64,000 nt of DNA from Rhodobiaceae bacterium (lineage in GTDB: Bacteria; Pseudomonadota; Alphaproteobacteria; RS24): contig JAHEGN010000012.1 of NCBI GenBank assembly GCA_024645085.1, positions 29,671-93,670 of the forward strand, given 5' to 3'. Each line of letters begins with the position of its first letter. Within the stretch, counting starts at the first letter, position 1. The translations under genes were made by a program, and so were the position numbers. The notes beneath the pieces were generated by a model. The model was not told the DNA's origin and did not search any database. It saw only the letters and a program-made list of their open reading frames with translations. Positions 35,100 to 47,238 of the stretch are shown here, in pieces.

Positions 35100-36095
35100 T
35101 TAACCCCAAAGTTCAGTTGCCGGCGGGTGCATGGCAGCACCCTCAAAAACATGCCCATGCGGGCGGTCTTGCTGTAGCCATAACGGCCCATCAAGGTCGA
35201 TTAAATCAGCTTTTTGCGCCAATAAAAAGGCTGGTGCCATAGCTAAAGAAGTGGCGACCATACAGCCGACCATGATTTTCAGACCCTTGGCGCGGGCGGC
35301 GTTTTGCATGGCCAAGGCTTCGGTCAGTCCGCCGGCTTTATCAAGTTTAATATTGACCCATTGATAGGCCGCATTGAGCTGTTCAATATCACTGCTGTCA
35401 TGGACGCTTTCATCGGCGCAAAATGGCAAGGCGATATCGCTCAGCCCAGGCTCCTCTTGGCGGGTTACGGGTTGCTCGAAAAACACCACACCAAAGCGCG
35501 ACAGCGGCTCTTGATAGCGCGCTAAATCCTGTATTTTCCAGCCTTCATTGGCATCAACAATAAATTGCGCATCGGGCCGCGCCTGACAGATTTCATGAAG
35601 CCGCGCAATATCGGCCAACAGACCATCGGCGCCACCAAGTTTGATTTTCAGCAAAGAAAAATCCCGCGCTGCCGCCGCTTGCGCGGCCATTTTATCGGCC
35701 CCATTGAGCGAAATCGTATAGGCGGTTTGTGCGATTTGCGGGGCCGATAAGCCAGCGATTTGCCAGACCGGACGGTTTTCTAATTTGGCCTGTAAATCCC
35801 ATAGCGCGCAGTCAAGGGCACAGCGCGCCGCACCCGGTAACAGCGCCTCGGCCAATTGCTCACGCGTTAGGCCGTTTTCGAGCGCTGGGCGCAGCCCTTC
35901 AATCGCCGCCGAGACGGTTTCAATGCTCTCGCCATAGCGCCCATAGGGCACGGCCTCACCGCGCCCGATTTGGCCATTTTCAGCCATTTCAACACATATG
36001 ATATCGGCCGCTATTTTGCTACCACGGGCAATAGTGAACTGCTGACGCAGCGGCCAGCTCTCGGCTCGAATGGAAATTACGCGTCGACTTGTCAT
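35100..36095 (-). CDS. L-Ala-D/L-Glu (dipeptide) epimerase, enolase superfamily
   Basis: A 331-residue enolase-superfamily enzyme of the muconate-lactonising subgroup. LLKIKLGG carries the K-x-K base, VDANEGW, FFEQPV and CADESVH the three metal ligands, and NIKLDKAGG the second base Lys. The C-terminal [10 protein letters not shown] is the D-x-D motif that binds the dipeptide amino group in Ala-Glu epimerases. The role is recycling of murein peptides. The ATG at 36095 is chosen over a GTG at 36107. It is divergent from the ferredoxin gene. Confidence 0.85.
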   Translation of the reverse strand: MTSRRVISIRAESWPLRQQFTIARGSKIAADIICVEMAENGQIGRGEAVPYGRYGESIETVSAAIEGLRPALENGLTREQLAEALLPGAARCALDCALWDLQAKLENRPVWQIAGLSAPQIAQTAYTISLNGADKMAAQAAAARDFSLLKIKLGGADGLLADIARLHEICQARPDAQFIVDANEGWKIQDLARYQEPLSRFGVVFFEQPVTRQEEPGLSDIALPFCADESVHDSSDIEQLNAAYQWVNIKLDKAGGLTEALAMQNAARAKGLKIMVGCMVATSLAMAPAFLLAQKADLIDLDGPLWLQQDRPHGHVFEGAAMHPPATELWG

Positions 36096-36140
36096 CTTAT
36101 GCTTCACCCTATTTCTGCCCTATAACACGCTGAACAAGCC

Positions 36141-36168
36141 TTGCTCTCAAGCAAAAATTGCGTATATT
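36141..36168 (+). promoter_or_regulatory. Candidate sigma-70 promoter of the ferredoxin gene
   Basis: TTGCTC (36141-36146) and TATATT (36163-36168) are separated by 16 bases and lie 27 bases before the ferredoxin ATG. The -10 matches five of six consensus bases and the -35 four of six. Confidence 0.45.
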
Positions 36169-36195
36169 CATCGAATAATTTTCAAGGAGGCCACA

Positions 36196-36516
36196 ATGGC
36201 AAAAGTAACCTACGTAGAACATAATGGAACAGAGCACAGCCATGAGGCCGAAAACGGCATGACTTTAATGGAAGTGGCTGTCAAAAATTCCGTACCGGGT
36301 ATTGATGCAGATTGTGGCGGTGCCTGCGCATGTGCGACATGTCATGTTTACGTGCGCGAAGACTGGTTAGAAAAAACCGGCAAGCGTGAAGAAATGGAAG
36401 AAGATATGCTGGACTTCGCATTTGACGTGCGTGACAACAGCCGCCTGTCTTGCCAGATCAAAATTTCAGACGATATTGACGGCCTTGTTGTTGATGTGCC
36501 TGAGAAGCAATTCTAA
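36196..36516 (+). CDS. 2Fe-2S ferredoxin, adrenodoxin/Isc type
   Basis: A 106-residue plant/vertebrate-fold ferredoxin. The cluster ligands are the three Cys of [15 protein letters not shown] (C-x5-C-x2-C, about residues 39-47) and a fourth in RLSCQI near residue 85. The acidic run [20 protein letters not shown] is typical of adrenodoxin-like proteins serving P450 enzymes or Fe-S assembly. AAGGAGG ends 5 bases before the ATG. A ferredoxin-NADP reductase lies 0.5 kb away on the same strand and is a plausible electron donor. Its stop overlaps the chorismate mutase stop on the other strand. Confidence 0.9.
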   Translation: MAKVTYVEHNGTEHSHEAENGMTLMEVAVKNSVPGIDADCGGACACATCHVYVREDWLEKTGKREEMEEDMLDFAFDVRDNSRLSCQIKISDDIDGLVVDVPEKQF

Positions 36517-36812
36517 CGGTCGTCGAAAACACGATATTCATAGGCGATTGAGCTTTCAATAAGCTGGCGCCAGACGGGCTCTGCAATTTCGGTTGCGAGC
36601 CCTTCTTTTTGGGCGGTTTGCAAAACCAGTTGAACAACTTCCTCAATCCGCGCCTCATCACGAATATGATGGCGTTCCGGCTTGGCATGACCAGCTTGGG
36701 CGATGAGTTTTTGACGGGCCGCCAAAAGTTTGACCAATTCAACATCAAGGGCATCAATTTGTTGCCTGATGGCGGTCATTTCTTCGCAAGGGACAGGCGC
36801 GCGCTGGTTCAT
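36513..36812 (-). CDS. Chorismate mutase, AroQ type
   Basis: A 99-residue helical protein matching the monofunctional AroQ class: [20 protein letters not shown] (residues 12-31) with [13 protein letters not shown], the [10 protein letters not shown] helix 2 and a C-terminal helix [16 protein letters not shown]. It converts chorismate to prephenate for Phe and Tyr synthesis; a PchB-like lyase is the alternative. I chose the ATG at 36812, which gives the normal family length; earlier in-frame codons add 60 unrelated residues. It overlaps the ferredoxin stop by 4 bases. Confidence 0.85.
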   Translation of the reverse strand: MNQRAPVPCEEMTAIRQQIDALDVELVKLLAARQKLIAQAGHAKPERHHIRDEARIEEVVQLVLQTAQKEGLATEIAEPVWRQLIESSIAYEYRVFDDR

Positions 36813-36955
36813 GGGAGATCTCGTTTTCCTAACTATTTTGTCCGAATACTGGACATAGCCGAAACTTGACCTAATATCCAGTGCGTCAAAAAAACGCTTG
36901 TCTGTTGTGGGTTGAAAGTCTATTAAACAGCTCATAAACGTTAAATGATTATTTG

Positions 36956-36970
36956 CACAAAAAATTTGTG
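36956..36970. promoter_or_regulatory. Inverted repeat in the ferredoxin reductase promoter, candidate operator
   Basis: CACAAA-AAA-TTTGTG is a perfect 6+6 inverted repeat that sits directly before TAATAT (36971-36976), a good -10 box for the gene at 37004. A regulator bound here would cover the -10/-35 spacer. The chorismate mutase gene starts 143 bases away in the other direction. The factor is unknown. Confidence 0.45.
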
Positions 36971-36973
36971 TAA

Positions 36974-38053
<1,080 letters not shown>

Positions 38054-38054
38054 G

Positions 38055-38660
38055 CTATTCGCTCCATTTGGCGTGTTTCAAGCCTTTGATGACATAGTCA
38101 TATCCGGTGATCATGGTTAGCCCGGCGGCAATCCATAAAAGCACCAAGCCAATCTCTTGCGAGATGGCCCAAACGTCTTTGCCCGCTTCGCCTGACAACA
38201 AAAACCCGAGTGCCACCATTTGCAGCGTGGTTTTGAATTTGGCCAAAGTTGAGACCGGCAGCGAGACCCGCAATTCCATCAAATATTCGCGCAAGCCCGA
38301 CACCAAAATTTCACGGCACAGAATAATCACCGCCGCCAATAGGTGAATGTCGGCAATCATTCGCCCATGCACGAGCAGCATTAGACAGGTGGCCACCGTC
38401 AATTTATCGGCAATCGGGTCGAGCATGCGACCAAAGCCAGATTGCACATTATAACGCCGCGCCACCCAGCCATCAAAAAAGTCAGTGGTGCAGGCGAGGG
38501 TGAAAATCACCACACACAGCCAATCACCAATCGGGCCATCAATAAAAAACGCCAAATAAAGCGCCGGTATCATGGCAATGCGAAAAATTGTGAGAATATT
38601 TGGTAAATGTTGCACGGCGTGCAAGCTCCTAAAATTGGCGATGACCGGCTTAATCATCAT
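38055..38660 (-). CDS. pgsA: CDP-diacylglycerol-glycerol-3-phosphate 3-phosphatidyltransferase
   Basis: A 201-residue membrane enzyme of the CDP-alcohol phosphatidyltransferase family. The catalytic motif D-x2-D-G-x2-A-R-x8-G-x3-D-x3-D is exact, starting [10 protein letters not shown] (about residues 60-69) and ending RMLDPIADK. About five membrane helices are visible. It makes phosphatidylglycerophosphate, the first step to phosphatidylglycerol. Its start overlaps the uvrC stop by 11 bases, the common uvrC-pgsA pairing in alphaproteobacteria. It converges on the ferredoxin reductase with one base between the genes. Confidence 0.9.
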   Translation of the reverse strand: MMIKPVIANFRSLHAVQHLPNILTIFRIAMIPALYLAFFIDGPIGDWLCVVIFTLACTTDFFDGWVARRYNVQSGFGRMLDPIADKLTVATCLMLLVHGRMIADIHLLAAVIILCREILVSGLREYLMELRVSLPVSTLAKFKTTLQMVALGFLLSGEAGKDVWAISQEIGLVLLWIAAGLTMITGYDYVIKGLKHAKWSE

Positions 38661-40527
38661 TGGCGTTGAAGTGATTGTAAATTTTCAACGCGATTTTGTC
38701 ACTGATTCCCTCGACTTTTTCTAAATCAGCCAAAGCCGCGCGCGCCACGGCTTTAGCCGAGCCAAAATGATGCAATAGCGCCCGCTTACGGGTGGCGCCA
38801 ATACCATCAATTTGATCGAGCGGGTTTTGCCGAATGGCGCTGGCGCGTTTGGCCCGATGGGCGCCAATCGCATAGCGGTGTGCTTCATCGCGCAAGCGCT
38901 GCAAATAATACAAAACCGGCGTATTGGGCGGCATAATGAAATCACGTTTTTGCCGCATGAAAAACCGCTCGCGGCCAGCGTCGCGGTCGGGGCCCTTGGC
39001 CACACCGACCAGCGGAATATCGCTCAAACCCAATTCATCCAGCACCGTGCCAGCCGCGTTGAGCTGGCCGCGCCCACCATCAACCAAAATTAAATCCGGC
39101 CAATTTTCCGACTGCCGGTTTTCTTCGCGCGCCAAACGGCCATAGCGCCGCGTGAACACTTCGCGCATCATCGCGTAATCATCGCCCGGCTTGGTGTTTT
39201 CATCGCGAATATTAAATTTGCGATATTGGTTTTTCATAAACCCTTCGGGGCCGGCGACAATCATCCCGCCAAATTGATTGGTGCCCTGCAAATGGCTGTT
39301 GTCAAAAACTTCAATCCGTTCTGGCGCGCCGGGCAGGTCGAACAATTCCGCTACTTCGCGCAATAAGCGGCGCTGATTGGTGCCCTCAGCCATATTGCGG
39401 GCCAATGCTTCGCTGGCGTTTTGTTTGGCCCGCAGCATTAAATTCGCCTTATCGCCGCGCTGTGGCTGGCTGATTTTCACCGCATGGCCCATGCGCAAGC
39501 CCATCGCCTCAGCCAGCAAATGCCGCCCCTCGAGCTTATGGCTCACCAAAATTAACCTTGGCACTGGCCGGTTGTCATAAAATTGCCCAACAAAGGCCTC
39601 AAGTATTTCCGCTTCGCTTTGATCTTTGTCGTGACGCGGAAAATAAGCCCGATTGCCGAGGTTCTGGCCAGCGCGGAAAAAGAACACTTGCACACATGAC
39701 TGGCCCCCTTGCTTATTAATGGCAATCACATCGGCCTCAGCAACATCAAGCTGATTAATACCATTGGAGCGCTGCACATAGGTCAGCGCCCGAATACGGT
39801 CGCGCGCCATCGCCGCCGCTTCAAAATCTAATTGGTCGCTGGCCGCCTGCATTTTCGCCAAAAGCGTGTCTTGCACGGCGCGGCTATCGCCTTTGAGAAA
39901 TTGCCGCGCTTGGTCGACTAATTCAGCGTAATCCTCGGTTGATATTTCGCCAGTGCACGGGGCCGCGCATCGCTTGATTTGATGCAATAAACACGGCCGC
40001 GTGCGACTTTCATAAACGCTGTCCGAACATGAGCGCAGCAGAAACACGCGTTGCAGCGTGTTGAGCGTGCGATTGACCGCCCCAGCCGAAGCGAAAGGGC
40101 CAAAATAAGAGCCCGGCCGTTTGCGGGCCCCACGATGTTTATATAATTGCGGCACTTCGTGATCATCGGCCAATAGAATATACGGAAAGCTTTTGTCGTC
40201 GCGCAGCAGCACATTATAGCGCGGTTTCAGCTTTTTAATCAGATTGGCTTCTAGCAGCAGCGCATCGGTCTCGGTTTCGGTGCGAATAAATTCCATCGCT
40301 CTGGTGCGGTCAATCATTCGCAAAATACGATTATTGTGTCCGGTCGGGCGGGTGTAGGCGCGCACGCGGTTTTTCAAATTCTTGGCTTTGCCGACATAAA
40401 GCGCCTCGCCATGCTCATCGAGCATGCGATAAACCCCAGGCCCTGACGGCAGGGTCGCGACCTTTGACTCGATTAAAGCTGCGGCAATCAGCGGCGTTTC
40501 GACTGAATTTTCGGCTTTGTCAGATAT
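38650..40527 (-). CDS. uvrC: Excinuclease ABC subunit C, probable AUA start
   Basis: About 625 residues: a GIY-YIG nuclease domain ([25 protein letters not shown]), a UVR helix pair ([14 protein letters not shown]), the RNase H-like C-terminal nuclease ([23 protein letters not shown]) and two terminal helix-hairpin-helix units ([22 protein letters not shown]). It makes both cuts around DNA lesions. No ATG, GTG or TTG lies near the expected N terminus. AGGAG at 40535-40539 stands 7 bases before an in-frame ATA at 40525-40527, the best start by position. Conventional alternatives (TTG 40599, TTG 40659, GTG 40677) have poor ribosome sites and add 24-50 atypical residues. Confidence 0.88.
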   Translation of the reverse strand: MSDKAENSVETPLIAAALIESKVATLPSGPGVYRMLDEHGEALYVGKAKNLKNRVRAYTRPTGHNNRILRMIDRTRAMEFIRTETETDALLLEANLIKKLKPRYNVLLRDDKSFPYILLADDHEVPQLYKHRGARKRPGSYFGPFASAGAVNRTLNTLQRVFLLRSCSDSVYESRTRPCLLHQIKRCAAPCTGEISTEDYAELVDQARQFLKGDSRAVQDTLLAKMQAASDQLDFEAAAMARDRIRALTYVQRSNGINQLDVAEADVIAINKQGGQSCVQVFFFRAGQNLGNRAYFPRHDKDQSEAEILEAFVGQFYDNRPVPRLILVSHKLEGRHLLAEAMGLRMGHAVKISQPQRGDKANLMLRAKQNASEALARNMAEGTNQRRLLREVAELFDLPGAPERIEVFDNSHLQGTNQFGGMIVAGPEGFMKNQYRKFNIRDENTKPGDDYAMMREVFTRRYGRLAREENRQSENWPDLILVDGGRGQLNAAGTVLDELGLSDIPLVGVAKGPDRDAGRERFFMRQKRDFIMPPNTPVLYYLQRLRDEAHRYAIGAHRAKRASAIRQNPLDQIDGIGATRKRALLHHFGSAKAVARAALADLEKVEGISDKIALKIYNHFNANDD

Positions 40528-40938
40528 GGTCGGGCTCCTAAGGGTTGATGCGCCATAACAGCATAGGCTATTTCGCGAAAATATGAGAAAATCTGTCAAA
40601 ATAATTACCCACGAGTTCTGTGGATAACTGTGTGTATAGAAAAACGAAATTTCCGCCAACGTATTGATTTTTAACACATCAAACGTCTTTGCCTATTTTT
40701 TGAGCAAAATAGTTAAGCCATTGATTTAATTTACTTAAACAAAATCAAGACGGGTAGAAAAATATTTTTTCTGGCTAATTTTGTGGCTTTACAAAAATAA
40801 AAAAATTTTGCAGACGGGTGTGAAAAACTCCGCTTTAAGAAAAGTTATGAATAATCAATAATTTAACCTTGATAGTCCAGAAATACGGTTAAAAAATATC
40901 GGTTTTCTGGCGTTTTTCCGCCGTCATTGGCGGCCCCT
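40528..40938. other. AT-rich non-coding region with DnaA-box cluster between folB and uvrC
   Basis: About 410 bases with no credible gene. A perfect DnaA box lies at 40619-40627 (TTATCCACA on the minus strand). One-mismatch boxes lie at 40631-40639 (CTATACACA, minus) and 40819-40827 (TTTTTCACA, minus), and a two-mismatch box at 40605-40613 (TTACCCACG, plus). The stretch 40700-40870 is very AT-rich, with long A and T runs, unlike the rest of the window. This could be a DnaA-controlled promoter for uvrC or part of a replication origin. Near the folB end, CCGCC/GGCGG forms a short hairpin without a T-run on the folB side. Confidence 0.45.
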
Positions 40939-41352
40939 TCACGATAAAATTTGCAGCCGTTCAATTTCTATGCCGACGCCAGCCGCTTCGCTAATCGCTT
41001 CGGGTTTTTCAATCCGCACATTTAACCTTTGAATCGGAAAGGCGGCGAGCAAATCATCGGCGATTTGCTCAGCCAAAGTCTCCACCAAATCGACATGGCC
41101 TTGGGCGATGATATGTTTAATGCGTTTGCTGATCGCTTCATAGCACACCACTTCCGACAAAGTTTCCGGTGTGCTGTCCAGCGCCTCTGGCACGGCCGCA
41201 TTAATGCTAATGCAAATTGGTTGCGCTGCTTGGCGCTCATGCGGATGAATGCCAATTTGCGCCATCAGCGTCAATTGCTTGATAAAGACATGGCGTAATC
41301 CGCGTGTGGCGCTGGCAAAGCTGCGCGCCTCTTCGGGCATTTGTTGGTTCAT
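40939..41352 (-). CDS. folB: Dihydroneopterin aldolase
   Basis: A 137-residue FolB-family protein. IKQLTLMAQIGIHPHE (about residues 24-39) includes the active-site region, VCYEAISKRIKHII holds the conserved Glu of the pterin pocket, HVDLVETLAEQIADDLL follows, and RIEKPEAI carries the catalytic Lys. It splits dihydroneopterin in folate synthesis. The ATG follows the SDR stop by 3 bases. The N-terminal 20 residues are an extension compared with short FolB proteins. Confidence 0.88.
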   Translation of the reverse strand: MNQQMPEEARSFASATRGLRHVFIKQLTLMAQIGIHPHERQAAQPICISINAAVPEALDSTPETLSEVVCYEAISKRIKHIIAQGHVDLVETLAEQIADDLLAAFPIQRLNVRIEKPEAISEAAGVGIEIERLQILS

Positions 41353-41355
41353 CGG

Positions 41356-42144
41356 CTATTCCTTTACCTCAACAACATCTGGCGTTTGCCAAGCAAGATG
41401 CTGGCCACCATCCAAAGCAATAGTCTGACCGGTCATTGCTTTGGCCTGTAAAATAAATTGCAAGGCCTCGGCAATTTCTTGCGGCGAAGTGCCATGCCCC
41501 AGAGGCACCAGACGGGCTTGCTTGTCAAATTCGCTTTGCTGTTGGCGCGGATTGGGCAGGGTTGGCCCGGGGGCAATGGCATTCACCCGAATATGCTGCG
41601 GCGCCAAGGCTTGAGCAAAGGTTTGCGTCAATGTCCAAAGCCCGGTTTTCGACACAGTATAGCTGGCGAAATCTGGCGTCAGACGCCAAACCCGCTGATC
41701 GGTAATATTGACAATACACCCATTTTGCGGCGCTTTGGCTGCCGTTTGAAAAATCTCTTGATTGGCAAAATCGCGCATCAATAAAGCGGGTGCGCGTAAA
41801 TTAATATTGAGATGCGCGTCCCAGCTTTCGGCGGTCACATCATGCACAGTGTCGCGTTCAAATCGCGAGGCATTATTGACCAGCAGACCAATTGGCCCTA
41901 GGGCGTCAACGGCTTCCGGCATCAGCCGCTCCACCGCTGCCGCATCGGCCAAATCAGCCTGCAGCGCATAGGCGGTGCCACCGGCTTGACGGATTTCATC
42001 GACCAAGGCTTCGGCCGGCGCTTGGGCGGTGGCATAATGCACGCCGATAGCCCAACCGCGTTCGGCTAAATCAGCCGCCAAGGCGCGGCCAATGCGTTTT
42101 CCAGCACCCGTAATCAGCGCGGTTTTGGGGGTTGCGATACTCAT
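41356..42144 (-). CDS. Short-chain dehydrogenase, pteridine-reductase-like (FolM type)
   Basis: A 262-residue SDR with cofactor motif TALITGAGKRIGRALA (TGxxKRIG, the pteridine reductase form) and LVNNASRFERD. The catalytic set is D-x12-Y-x3-K (NITDQRVW to YTVSK): Asp replaces the usual Ser, exactly as in PTR1 of Leishmania and in FolM. It probably reduces dihydrofolate or dihydromonapterin with NADPH. It lies 3 bases before folB in the same operon, which fits pterin metabolism. A generic SDR role cannot be excluded. Confidence 0.8.
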   Translation of the reverse strand: MSIATPKTALITGAGKRIGRALAADLAERGWAIGVHYATAQAPAEALVDEIRQAGGTAYALQADLADAAAVERLMPEAVDALGPIGLLVNNASRFERDTVHDVTAESWDAHLNINLRAPALLMRDFANQEIFQTAAKAPQNGCIVNITDQRVWRLTPDFASYTVSKTGLWTLTQTFAQALAPQHIRVNAIAPGPTLPNPRQQQSEFDKQARLVPLGHGTSPQEIAEALQFILQAKAMTGQTIALDGGQHLAWQTPDVVEVKE

Positions 42145-42220
42145 CGCTCAGATTTAGCAGTTTTCCCCGCTAAGGCAATAATTTTCAGGGCAATTTTTGA
42201 CCTTAAGTTTTTACCAGGCC

Positions 42221-44470
42221 CTAGGGCCCTTTGCGCTGTCGGCGGTTCTTTTTAGCTGGCGCTTTTGATTTAAGGCCGGTTTTTTCCTCAACCCGCGCAT
42301 CAACCGCTGATTGTCGGGCAAATGGGTCATCGGCAATGGCCAATTCGGTCTCGCGCAGACGTTTAATCTCATCACGCAATCGGGCCGCTGTTTCAAATTC
42401 CAAATCGCCCGCCGCCGTGTGCATTTCCGCTTCCAGCCCCTCAATATGGGCGCGCAGATTATTGCCCAGCAGCGGCGCTTGTTTTTCTTCCATGGCGTCG
42501 CGAATGCGATATGGCCCCGGCGCACTCAAATCCTCGCGCTCAGCAATATTCTCCAACACATCGGCAATGTTCTTGCGGATAGAAGCTGGCGTAATGCCAT
42601 GCGCTTCATTATGCGCCACTTGTCGGGCGCGGCGACGATTGGTCTCGGCCAAGGCGCGTTCCATCGAGCCAGTCATTTTATCGGCATATAGCAGCACGCG
42701 CCCTTCAAGGTTACGCGCAGCCCGACCGATGGTTTGCACCAGCGAGGTTTCAGAACGCAAAAACCCTTCCTTATCGGCATCCAAAATCGCCACCAGCGCG
42801 CATTCGGGAATATCCAACCCTTCGCGCAAAAGATTGATACCAATCAAAATATCAAATGCCCCAAGGCGCAAATCGCGAATAATCTCAATGCGCTCCAGCG
42901 TATCAATATCGGAATGCATATAGCGCACGCGCATGCCTTGCTCGTGCATATATTCGGTCAAATCTTCAGACATGCGTTTGGTCAAAGTGGTCACCAAAAC
43001 CCGCTGGCCTTTTTGCGCTGCCACCCGACATTCGGCAATTAAATCATCGACCTGACTGGAGGCGGGCCGCACTTCGCATTGCGGATCAATCAAACCAGTG
43101 GGACGGATGACTTGCTCAACAAACACCCCGCCAGTGCGCTCCATTTCCCATGGCCCCGGGGTCGCTGACACATGCACGGTCTGCGGCCGCATCATGTCCC
43201 ATTCTTCAAATTTCATCGGCCGATTATCAACACAGCTCGGCAGCCGGAAGCCAAATTCGGCCAAGGTAGATTTACGCTTAAAGTCACCGCGAAACATGCC
43301 GCCAATTTGCGGCACAGTGACGTGGCTTTCATCGGTAAACACCAGCGCATTATCCGGCAAATATTCAAATAGGGTCGGCGGCGGCTCGCCTGATTTGCGG
43401 CCGGTCAAATAACGCGAGTAGTTTTCAATACCGGCACATGAACCCGTGGCATCAAGCATTTCCAAATCAAATTGTGTGCGCTGTTCAATACGTTGCGCTT
43501 CCAATAAACGACCAGCCGCTTCAAATTCTTCAATGCGGGTTTTCAGCTCATTTTGAATATGCACCATGGCTTGCTTCAGCGTCGGGCGCGGCGTCACATA
43601 ATGCGAATTCGCATAAATCCGCACAATCTCCATATCGCCGGTTTTCTGTCCGGTCAGCGGGTCAAATTCAGTCAGACTGTCAATTTCATCGCCGAATAAT
43701 TCGATACGCCAAGCGCGGTCTTCATAGTGTGCGGGGAAAATATCCACTGTGTCGCCACGCACACGAAAATCGCCACGGGCAAAGGCCATATCATTGCGCT
43801 GATATTGCAAAGCCACCAAATCAGCCAGCAATTGATTGCGGGTAATCTCACCGCCCTTGCTCAGCTCAAGGGTCATATTGGAATAGCTCTCAACCGAGCC
43901 AATGCCATAAATACAAGACACTGAGGCGACAATAATCACATCATCGCGCTCCAGCAAAGCCCGCGTCGCCGAATGGCGCATACGGTCGATTTGCTCATTA
44001 ATATTGCTCTCTTTTTCAATATAAGTATCGGTACGCGGCACATAGGCTTCGGGCTGATAATAATCATAATAAGAAACAAAATATTCGACGGCATTATCGG
44101 GAAAAAACCCTTTGAACTCGCCATAGAGCTGCGCTGCGAGGGTTTTATTCGGCGCCAAAATCAGCGCCGGACGCTGTAATCGATTAATCACTTGCGCCAT
44201 TGTATAAGTCTTGCCCGAACCCGTGACCCCCAGCAGAACTTGGTCGCGCTCATCGTCATTAATACCGGCAATGAGCTCTTCAATGGCTTGCGGCTGGTCG
44301 CCGGCTGGTTGAAAATCTGATACGAATTTGAAGGCAATACCGCCCTCGGTTTTTTCCGGTCGTTGCGGCCGATGCGGTACAAATTCCTGCAACTGGCCCT
44401 CGCTCATGCCCGGTTCTGGCACCGGGGCGAGCTCTTTGCGACCTGTGAGGCTTTTTTGATTCTCCGACAT
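42221..44470 (-). CDS. uvrB: Excinuclease ABC subunit B
   Basis: A 749-residue helicase-like damage-recognition protein. Walker A is [12 protein letters not shown] (about residues 80-91), the beta hairpin region is [19 protein letters not shown], the DEAD-like site is VFTDESHVT, and motif VI is [11 protein letters not shown]-terminal UVR helix pair ([18 protein letters not shown]) binds UvrC. The N terminus carries a 40-residue extension ([16 protein letters not shown]...) not found in E. coli. I see no GAAC/GTTC SOS box before it. uvrC lies 1.7 kb further on the same strand. Confidence 0.95.
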   Translation of the reverse strand: MSENQKSLTGRKELAPVPEPGMSEGQLQEFVPHRPQRPEKTEGGIAFKFVSDFQPAGDQPQAIEELIAGINDDERDQVLLGVTGSGKTYTMAQVINRLQRPALILAPNKTLAAQLYGEFKGFFPDNAVEYFVSYYDYYQPEAYVPRTDTYIEKESNINEQIDRMRHSATRALLERDDVIIVASVSCIYGIGSVESYSNMTLELSKGGEITRNQLLADLVALQYQRNDMAFARGDFRVRGDTVDIFPAHYEDRAWRIELFGDEIDSLTEFDPLTGQKTGDMEIVRIYANSHYVTPRPTLKQAMVHIQNELKTRIEEFEAAGRLLEAQRIEQRTQFDLEMLDATGSCAGIENYSRYLTGRKSGEPPPTLFEYLPDNALVFTDESHVTVPQIGGMFRGDFKRKSTLAEFGFRLPSCVDNRPMKFEEWDMMRPQTVHVSATPGPWEMERTGGVFVEQVIRPTGLIDPQCEVRPASSQVDDLIAECRVAAQKGQRVLVTTLTKRMSEDLTEYMHEQGMRVRYMHSDIDTLERIEIIRDLRLGAFDILIGINLLREGLDIPECALVAILDADKEGFLRSETSLVQTIGRAARNLEGRVLLYADKMTGSMERALAETNRRRARQVAHNEAHGITPASIRKNIADVLENIAEREDLSAPGPYRIRDAMEEKQAPLLGNNLRAHIEGLEAEMHTAAGDLEFETAARLRDEIKRLRETELAIADDPFARQSAVDARVEEKTGLKSKAPAKKNRRQRKGP

Positions 44471-44508
44471 GCCCTAAATATAGTCCGGTCGGGCAAAAAG
44501 TCACCGGC

Positions 44509-44685
44509 TCATTTTTTATCGCGCCGATTGTAATTTTGCTGCAAATGGTCGACGGCTGAAGCAATCATAAACAGGGCATAAAGCAAAAGCCCAACGGTGG
44601 CACAATAGACCAGCATCAGCGCCAGTAAAGATATCGGACTGGCTGATATGGCCCATTCACTTATGACTTGCCAAGACCCACTCAT
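44509..44685 (-). CDS. Small membrane protein, 58 residues, unknown function
   Basis: An unreported-size frame starting MSGSWQVISEW and ending QQNYNRRDKK, with one strong membrane helix at about residues 17-43 (SPISLLALMLVYCATVGLLL and onward). GAGG lies 7 bases before the ATG, a convincing ribosome site in an otherwise empty 344-base gap between uvrB and the aminotransferase. The charged C-terminal tail after the helix suggests an N-out or hairpin-less single pass. No family is recognised. Confidence 0.6.
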   Translation of the reverse strand: MSGSWQVISEWAISASPISLLALMLVYCATVGLLLYALFMIASAVDHLQQNYNRRDKK

Positions 44686-44742
44686 CAGAACACCTCTTTA
44701 TTATTTTTCTGGCGATAGAATTAATAAAAACTGGTGAATTAA

Positions 44743-46020
<1,278 letters not shown>

Positions 46021-46036
46021 GCGAAATTAAAGTAAA

Positions 46037-47215
46037 TTAGCCGCGCGATAATTCGCGCATCGCACCATCGAGACCTTCGAGGGTTAACGGATACATGCGG
46101 TCAGAGAAAATCTGTTTAATGATTTGCGTCGACGCCGTGTGCTCCCAATAGCGCTCCGCCACAGGGTTTAGCCAAACGCAATTTTCATAAACTTCGGTCA
46201 CGCGTTGCAGCCAGGTTGCACCGGCTTCTTCGTTCCAATGTTCCACTGAACCGCCTTCATAAGTGATTTCATAGGGGCTCATCGATGCGTCGCCCACGAA
46301 AATCACCTTATAATCTGATGGGAAAGTGTGCAGCACATCCCATGTCGGCATTTTTTCAGTATGTCGGCGCGTGTTGTCTTTCCATAGGCCTTCATACAGG
46401 CAGTTATGGAAATAGAAATATTCCATATTCTTAAACTCAGTGCGGGCGGCAGAGAATAATTCTTCGCATAAGCGAATATGACCATCCATTGATCCGCCAA
46501 TGTCAAAAAACACCAGCACTTTCACCTTATTGCGTCGCTCGGCAATCATTTTAATATCGAGATAGCCGGCATGGGCGGTTGATTTAATGGTGTCGTCAAT
46601 ATCAAGAATATCGGCCTCACCGTCGCGGGCGAATTTACGCAGGCGGCGCAGGGCCACCTTAATATTGCGTGTGCCCAGCTCAACACTATCGTCGAGATTT
46701 TTATATTCGCGCTTATCCCAGACTTTCACCGCTTTGCCATGGCGGCCTTCTTTTTGCCCAATGCGCACACCCTCGGGGTTAAATCCATCAGCGCCAAATG
46801 GCGATGTGCCGCCAGTGCCAATCCATTTATTGCCACCCTCATGGCGTTTTTCTTGTTCTTCGAGGCGTTTTTTCAACTCCTCCATAATTTTTTCCCAGCC
46901 ACCAAGGGCCTCAATTTCTGCCTTTTCTTCTTCGGTCAGAAATTTTTCGGTCATTGAGCGCAGCCATTCTTCGGGAATTTCTGCAATGTCACCTTCGCCG
47001 AGGCTTTCTAGCCCCTTGAACACTTCGCCAAACACCCGATCGAATTTATCAAGATTGCGCTCATCTTTGACCAAAGCGGCTTTTGACAAATAATAGAATT
47101 CCTCGACCTGATTGCCGATGACGTCATTATCAAGCGCTTCGAGCAGCGATAAATACTCGCGCAAAGACACAGGCACATTTTGTGCTTTTAGCTCATGGAA
47201 AAAATTAACGAACAT
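46037..47215 (-). CDS. VWA domain protein, CoxE/YeaB-type partner of MoxR ATPase
   Basis: A 392-residue protein with an N-terminal helical CoxE-like region (FVNFFHELKAQNVPVSLREY) and a C-terminal von Willebrand A domain. The metal site DIGGSMDGHIRLCEELF stands for D-x-S-x-S with Gly in the middle. A Lys/Glu-rich linker (KIMEELKKRLEEQEKRHEGG) lies between. It follows the MoxR-type gene by 23 bases. MoxR/VWA pairs act as metal- or cofactor-insertion chaperones; the client here is unknown. Confidence 0.85.
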   Translation of the reverse strand: MFVNFFHELKAQNVPVSLREYLSLLEALDNDVIGNQVEEFYYLSKAALVKDERNLDKFDRVFGEVFKGLESLGEGDIAEIPEEWLRSMTEKFLTEEEKAEIEALGGWEKIMEELKKRLEEQEKRHEGGNKWIGTGGTSPFGADGFNPEGVRIGQKEGRHGKAVKVWDKREYKNLDDSVELGTRNIKVALRRLRKFARDGEADILDIDDTIKSTAHAGYLDIKMIAERRNKVKVLVFFDIGGSMDGHIRLCEELFSAARTEFKNMEYFYFHNCLYEGLWKDNTRRHTEKMPTWDVLHTFPSDYKVIFVGDASMSPYEITYEGGSVEHWNEEAGATWLQRVTEVYENCVWLNPVAERYWEHTASTQIIKQIFSDRMYPLTLEGLDGAMRELSRG

Positions 47216-47238
47216 GGGGCAAAGCCTCCGGTTTGACT

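Noticed and set aside
46043..46058. GCGCGA-TAAT-TCGCGC as a terminator between the aminotransferase and VWA genes
   Set aside because: No T-run on either strand; it lies in the last codons of the VWA gene and may be coding only.
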